Below are positions 6,760-7,552 of a DNA stretch of 7,552 nt, one piece after another. The notes under the pieces were generated by a model, which worked only from the letters and a program-made list of their open reading frames with translations, ran no database searches and had not been told where the DNA came from. A program made the position numbers and the translations under genes. The DNA lies in NCBI GenBank assembly GCA_015490695.1, contig WFXK01000066.1, positions 1 through 7,552 on the forward strand, read 5' to 3'. How positions within the stretch are numbered: position 1 is the stretch's first letter; every line of letters starts with the position of its first letter. Source of the stretch: Bacteroidota bacterium. Its GTDB lineage: Bacteria > Bacteroidota > Bacteroidia > SpSt-205 > S141-50.

Positions 6760-7552
6760 GCGATTTGAGTTTGGCTATGGTAGAGATGGTAATAAAGTCC
6801 TTTTTGTTGGAGGAGTTGTTGGTGGTTGCCTTGTTCTACGATTCTTCCGTCTTGCATGACGATAATACGGTCTGCGTTTTGGATAGTAGAGAGCCGATGA
6901 GCAATAATAATAGCGGTTTTGTCTTTTAACATCTTTTGCAAAGCATCGTGGACTAATTGTTCAGAGACGGCATCTAATGCTGAGGTTGCTTCGTCCAAGA
7001 GCAAGACAGAGGGGTTTCTAAGCACGGCTCTTGCAATAGCAATGCGTTGACGTTGTCCTCCAGAAAGCCGTAAACCTTGTTCGCCCACATAAGTATCGTA
7101 TTGTTGCGGAAGCTCCATAATAAAATCATGAGCATTAGCAATTCTTGCCGCTTGAATAATTTGTTCCATGGATGCTTTCGCAGCACCATAAGCGATATTA
7201 TTGCGGATGGTGTCGTTGAATAAAAACCCTTCTTGCGTCACAATACCAAAATGATTTCGTAGACTATGGACGTTTAGGTCGGTGTAAGGGATGTCGTCCC
7301 ACCATAGTTGTCCATGTTGTGGATCATAAAAACGGGCAATGAGGTTTAATAAGGTTGTTTTACCACTGCCCGATGGACCTACAATCGCAACTTTTTCCCC
7401 TTTGTAAATGGTCAAGGAAATATTTTTTAGAATCCATGTATTGTTATAAGCAAAAGAAACATTTTCTATTCGGATGGCTTTTCTAAGTGGAGGGGCTTTT
7501 TTTGTTCCTTTTAATAGCGTAGGGTCGTTGGGGGTTTGCAGCAATTGTGCAA
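6756..7552 (-). CDS. ABC exporter, nucleotide-binding domain (MsbA-like half-transporter; N-terminal part outside window)
   Basis: The frame runs off the right edge, so only the C-terminal ~265 residues are seen. A TTG at 7544 is merely an internal Leu codon. The visible part is a complete ATPase domain of the exporter type (ABCB/MsbA-like). Positions below count from that Leu: aromatic A-loop Tyr33 in SFAYNN, Walker A GPSGSGKT (56-63), Q-loop Gln104 in TQEGFLFNDT, signature LSGGQRQR (160-167), Walker B VLLLDE (180-185) with D-loop SALD, and the switch His216 in IIAHRLST. The preceding QLLQTPNDP resembles the linker that joins the membrane domain to the ATPase in fused half-transporters, so about 300-350 residues with six membrane helices are expected upstream. 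Overlap with lptD makes lipid A/LPS flipping at the inner membrane an attractive role, but this ATPase type is shared with lipid, drug and peptide exporters and substrate cannot be read from it. Confidence 0.93.
   Translation of the reverse strand, partial: AQLLQTPNDPTLLKGTKKAPPLRKAIRIENVSFAYNNTWILKNISLTIYKGEKVAIVGPSGSGKTTLLNLIARFYDPQHGQLWWDDIPYTDLNVHSLRNHFGIVTQEGFLFNDTIRNNIAYGAAKASMEQIIQAARIANAHDFIMELPQQYDTYVGEQGLRLSGGQRQRIAIARAVLRNPSVLLLDEATSALDAVSEQLVHDALQKMLKDKTAIIIAHRLSTIQNADRIIVMQDGRIVEQGNHQQLLQQKGLYYHLYHSQTQIA

Noticed and set aside
1..7552. CRISPR arrays, tRNA or rRNA genes, insertion sequences, toxin-antitoxin or defence modules
   Set aside because: No spaced direct repeats, cloverleaf-like sequences, transposase motifs or short paired regulator genes were seen; nearly all of the window is covered by the five recognised genes.

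Overview
The window looks like ordinary chromosomal DNA of a member of the Bacteroidota. Three things point there. Two of the encoded proteins end in, or appear to end in, type IX secretion (T9SS) type A sorting domains. The promoter in front of the helicase gene matches the Bacteroidota form (TTG, 19-bp spacer, TAnnTTTG). The LptD-like protein has the sequence style of that phylum, and both complete exported proteins have a signal peptide followed by Gln at +1. The DNA leans towards A+T except for one very G+C-rich palindrome. I cannot name a genus.

Layout, left to right. Positions 1-561 (+) hold the 3' end of a large secreted protein that starts outside the window. It converges on dnaB (655-2082, -), the replicative helicase, and the short gap between them holds an intrinsic terminator for dnaB. 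The 99-bp gap at 2083-2181 is densely packed. Reading along the minus strand it holds the terminator of the upstream protease gene, then a 14-bp-stem G+C palindrome, then the dnaB promoter, whose -7 box lies only 5 nt from the ATG. Positions 2182-4230 (-) encode a secreted M43-family (pappalysin/ulilysin-like) zinc protease with a PKD domain, a jelly-roll-like domain and a T9SS sorting domain. Positions 4276-6759 (-) encode an LptD/OstA-family outer-membrane LPS-assembly protein. Its GTG start overlaps the TGA stop of an ABC exporter gene (6756 to the right edge, -), of which only the nucleotide-binding half is visible.

How the genes relate. The ABC exporter and lptD overlap by four bases and are probably co-transcribed. 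The pairing fits lipid A/LPS export, with an MsbA-like flippase at the inner membrane and LptD at the outer membrane, but the exporter's substrate is inferred only. The protease gene follows lptD after 45 bp on the same strand and may be read through or use its own weaker promoter. dnaB is separated from it by a terminator and has its own promoter.

I found no mobile element, CRISPR array, tRNA, rRNA or defence-like cassette, and no convincing new multi-gene system. The most useful second-look items are the near-leaderless dnaB promoter abutting the G+C palindrome, the SSB-tail-like C-terminus of DnaB, and the reduced cysteine set of LptD.
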